A DNA stretch of 5,554 bases from Lysobacteraceae bacterium. GTDB lineage: Bacteria > Pseudomonadota > Gammaproteobacteria > Xanthomonadales > Xanthomonadaceae. The position numbers were made by a program, and so were the translations under genes. The notes beneath the pieces were generated by a model. That model saw only the letters and a program-made list of their open reading frames with translations. It searched no databases and had not been told where the DNA came from. Location of the stretch: the NCBI GenBank assembly GCA_003449515.1, contig DMHI01000172.1, positions 1 to 5,554 of the forward strand. Direction: 5' to 3'. Below are positions 4,523 through 5,554 of this stretch, piece after piece (the stretch's first letter is position 1; every line of letters starts with the position of its first letter).

Positions 4523-5554
4523 ACGCATCGCCCGCGTGGCGCCGTGGTGGGTGCTGCTGCAGGTGGCGGCCTGGCCCTGGGAAGGCGTGGCCGAGGCGCT
4601 GCTGTCGCTTGGCGCGCTGCTGGGTCTTGGCCTGATGATCGCCACCCGCTTCCGCGGCGGGCTGCGCGTGCTCAACCACGAGGCTTGGGCGCTCACCACG
4701 GTGCTGTTCCTCTGCTACTGGCTGGCCCAGGCCTTGTCGGTGCCGCTGGCCCTCGATCCGGCGCACAGCGCGATCGAGGCCGCGAAAGACCTGCGCTACC
4801 TGCCGTTCCTGTGGCTGGTGGCGATGGCCGTGGCCACCGCGCGCGGTCGCCGCATCGTGCTGGTCGGCATCGCCGCGATCGCCGCCGCGTGGACCGTCGA
4901 CGGTCTGCTGCAGGCACTCACCGGCCACAGCCTCGGCGGCCCGGCCAACGCCGATCGACTGTCGGGCATCTTCGGCGCCGGCAACCTCAAGCTCGGCCTC
5001 GTGCTGGCCACGCTGTCGCCGTTCCTGCTGCTGCCGGCCGCACAGCGCGGCCTGCTGCCGTGGCTGGTGGCGGCGGCGGCGCTCGGTATCGTCATCCTGC
5101 TCGCCGGCGCGCGCGCCGCCTGGTTGAGCTTCGGGCTGGTGCTGGTGGTCTCCGGCTGGCGGGCTTGGGGCTGGCGGCGCGCGGTCCTGGGGCTGCTGGT
5201 GGGCGGCATGGCGACGGTGGCGCTGGTTATGGCGTTCGGCGATCACCTCGGCCCGCGTGTGCAGCGCACGCTCCAGGCATTCCAGCTCCAGGAGGGCGGG
5301 CTCGACTTCGCGCTGTCCGGCCGTGTGGTGCTCTGGCAGACGACGGCCGGGATCATCGTCGACCATCCGCTGACCGGCGTGGGCGTCGACAACTTCCAAC
5401 GCGCCTACAAGGCCTATGGCGAGCCCGGCGACCAGTTCGTCGATTGGGGGCGGCCGGGCGCTTTCCATGCCCACCAGATCGTCCTTGAAGTGCTCTCGGA
5501 AACCGGCCTTGTCGGCCTGCTGCTGTGGCTGGCGGCTGCGGCGCTGGCGCTGCG
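4503..5554 (+). CDS. O-antigen ligase family (WaaL/Wzy-like) membrane protein, 3' end beyond window
   Basis: The frame is open for 350 codons to the right edge; the family usually has about 400-450 residues, so the last helices are missing. The product is strongly hydrophobic with about eight to ten membrane segments, for example near residues 12-48, 63-82, 99-112, 117-138, 163-178, 186-201, 206-218, 227-244 and 336-350. The Wzy_C domain is recognisable: LLAGARAAWLSF (199-210) with Arg204, then a large periplasmic loop with SGRVVLWQTTAGIIVDHP (272-289), TGVGVDNFQRAY (291-302) and HAHQIVLEVLSETGLVG (322-338). Arg204, Arg274 and His324 sit where WaaL-type enzymes carry their essential Arg and His residues. 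WaaL joins undecaprenyl-linked O-antigen to lipid A-core in the periplasm; Wzy polymerases and other glycan ligases share this fold, so the exact substrate is open. The ATG at 4503 overlaps the end of the GT4 gene by 20 bases in another frame. No strong Shine-Dalgarno is visible, suggesting translational coupling. Confidence 0.88.
   Translation, partial: MPDTLVERIARVAPWWVLLQVAAWPWEGVAEALLSLGALLGLGLMIATRFRGGLRVLNHEAWALTTVLFLCYWLAQALSVPLALDPAHSAIEAAKDLRYLPFLWLVAMAVATARGRRIVLVGIAAIAAAWTVDGLLQALTGHSLGGPANADRLSGIFGAGNLKLGLVLATLSPFLLLPAAQRGLLPWLVAAAALGIVILLAGARAAWLSFGLVLVVSGWRAWGWRRAVLGLLVGGMATVALVMAFGDHLGPRVQRTLQAFQLQEGGLDFALSGRVVLWQTTAGIIVDHPLTGVGVDNFQRAYKAYGEPGDQFVDWGRPGAFHAHQIVLEVLSETGLVGLLLWLAAAALAL

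Noticed and set aside
3167..4699. 510-codon minus-strand open frame opposite the zinc-finger and GT4 genes
   Set aside because: It is antisense to two genes with clear family motifs and has a low-complexity Arg/Gly/His/Gln-rich translation without recognisable domains. This is typical of shadow frames in GC-rich DNA.
4287..5474. 395-codon minus-strand open frame opposite the ligase-like gene
   Set aside because: Its Gln/His/Arg-rich composition is what the reverse complement of Leu/Ala/Val-rich membrane-protein codons gives. No family is recognisable.
1..5554. CRISPR arrays, tRNA/rRNA genes, insertion sequences, toxin-antitoxin or anti-phage genes
   Set aside because: I found no regularly spaced repeats, no cloverleaf or rRNA segments, no transposase or integrase motifs and no defence domains. 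The window reads as ordinary core and envelope genes.

Overview
This is a gene-dense, very GC-rich bacterial chromosome segment. Codon use shows the strong G/C third-position bias that also produces long spurious open frames on the opposite strands. The protein families and the TAnAAT-type boxes lying almost on top of start codons suggest a high-GC gammaproteobacterium of the Xanthomonadales/Lysobacterales type. That placement is an inference from style; a betaproteobacterium is not excluded. No RNA gene, CRISPR array, insertion sequence or phage gene was recognised.

Layout. Positions 1-1024 hold one minus-strand gene, cut by the left edge, for an ELM1-family (DUF1022) protein, a GT-B-like putative glycosyltransferase. 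It is divergent from the rest of the window, which is all plus strand. The 127-base divergent spacer (1025-1151) contains a minus-strand promoter-like sequence and a perfect 13-base palindrome. Then come a RutE-type malonic semialdehyde reductase/nitroreductase (1152-1751), an exported YceI-family lipid-binding protein (1826-2422) and a pirin-family protein that has lost its metal-binding histidines (2460-3170). These are followed by a small CHCC zinc-finger protein (3202-3405), a GT4 glycosyltransferase with a TTG start (3422-4522) and an O-antigen-ligase-like membrane protein (from 4503, cut by the right edge).

How the genes relate. The last three genes are tightly spaced: a 16-base gap, then a 20-base overlap. 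They look like one transcription unit whose main job is surface glycan (LPS core/O-antigen or similar) assembly, probably driven by a promoter whose -10 box overlaps the stop codon of the pirin gene. The left-edge ELM1-type gene may also be a surface-sugar transferase, so two glycan-related units flank a middle block of unrelated metabolic or stress genes (RutE, YceI, pirin-like). I see no evidence of a wholly new system. The most unusual items are the pirin homologue without its metal site, an 8-base C tract at the very start of the ELM1-type gene, the palindrome in the divergent spacer, and promoter boxes placed so that some mRNAs would be leaderless.
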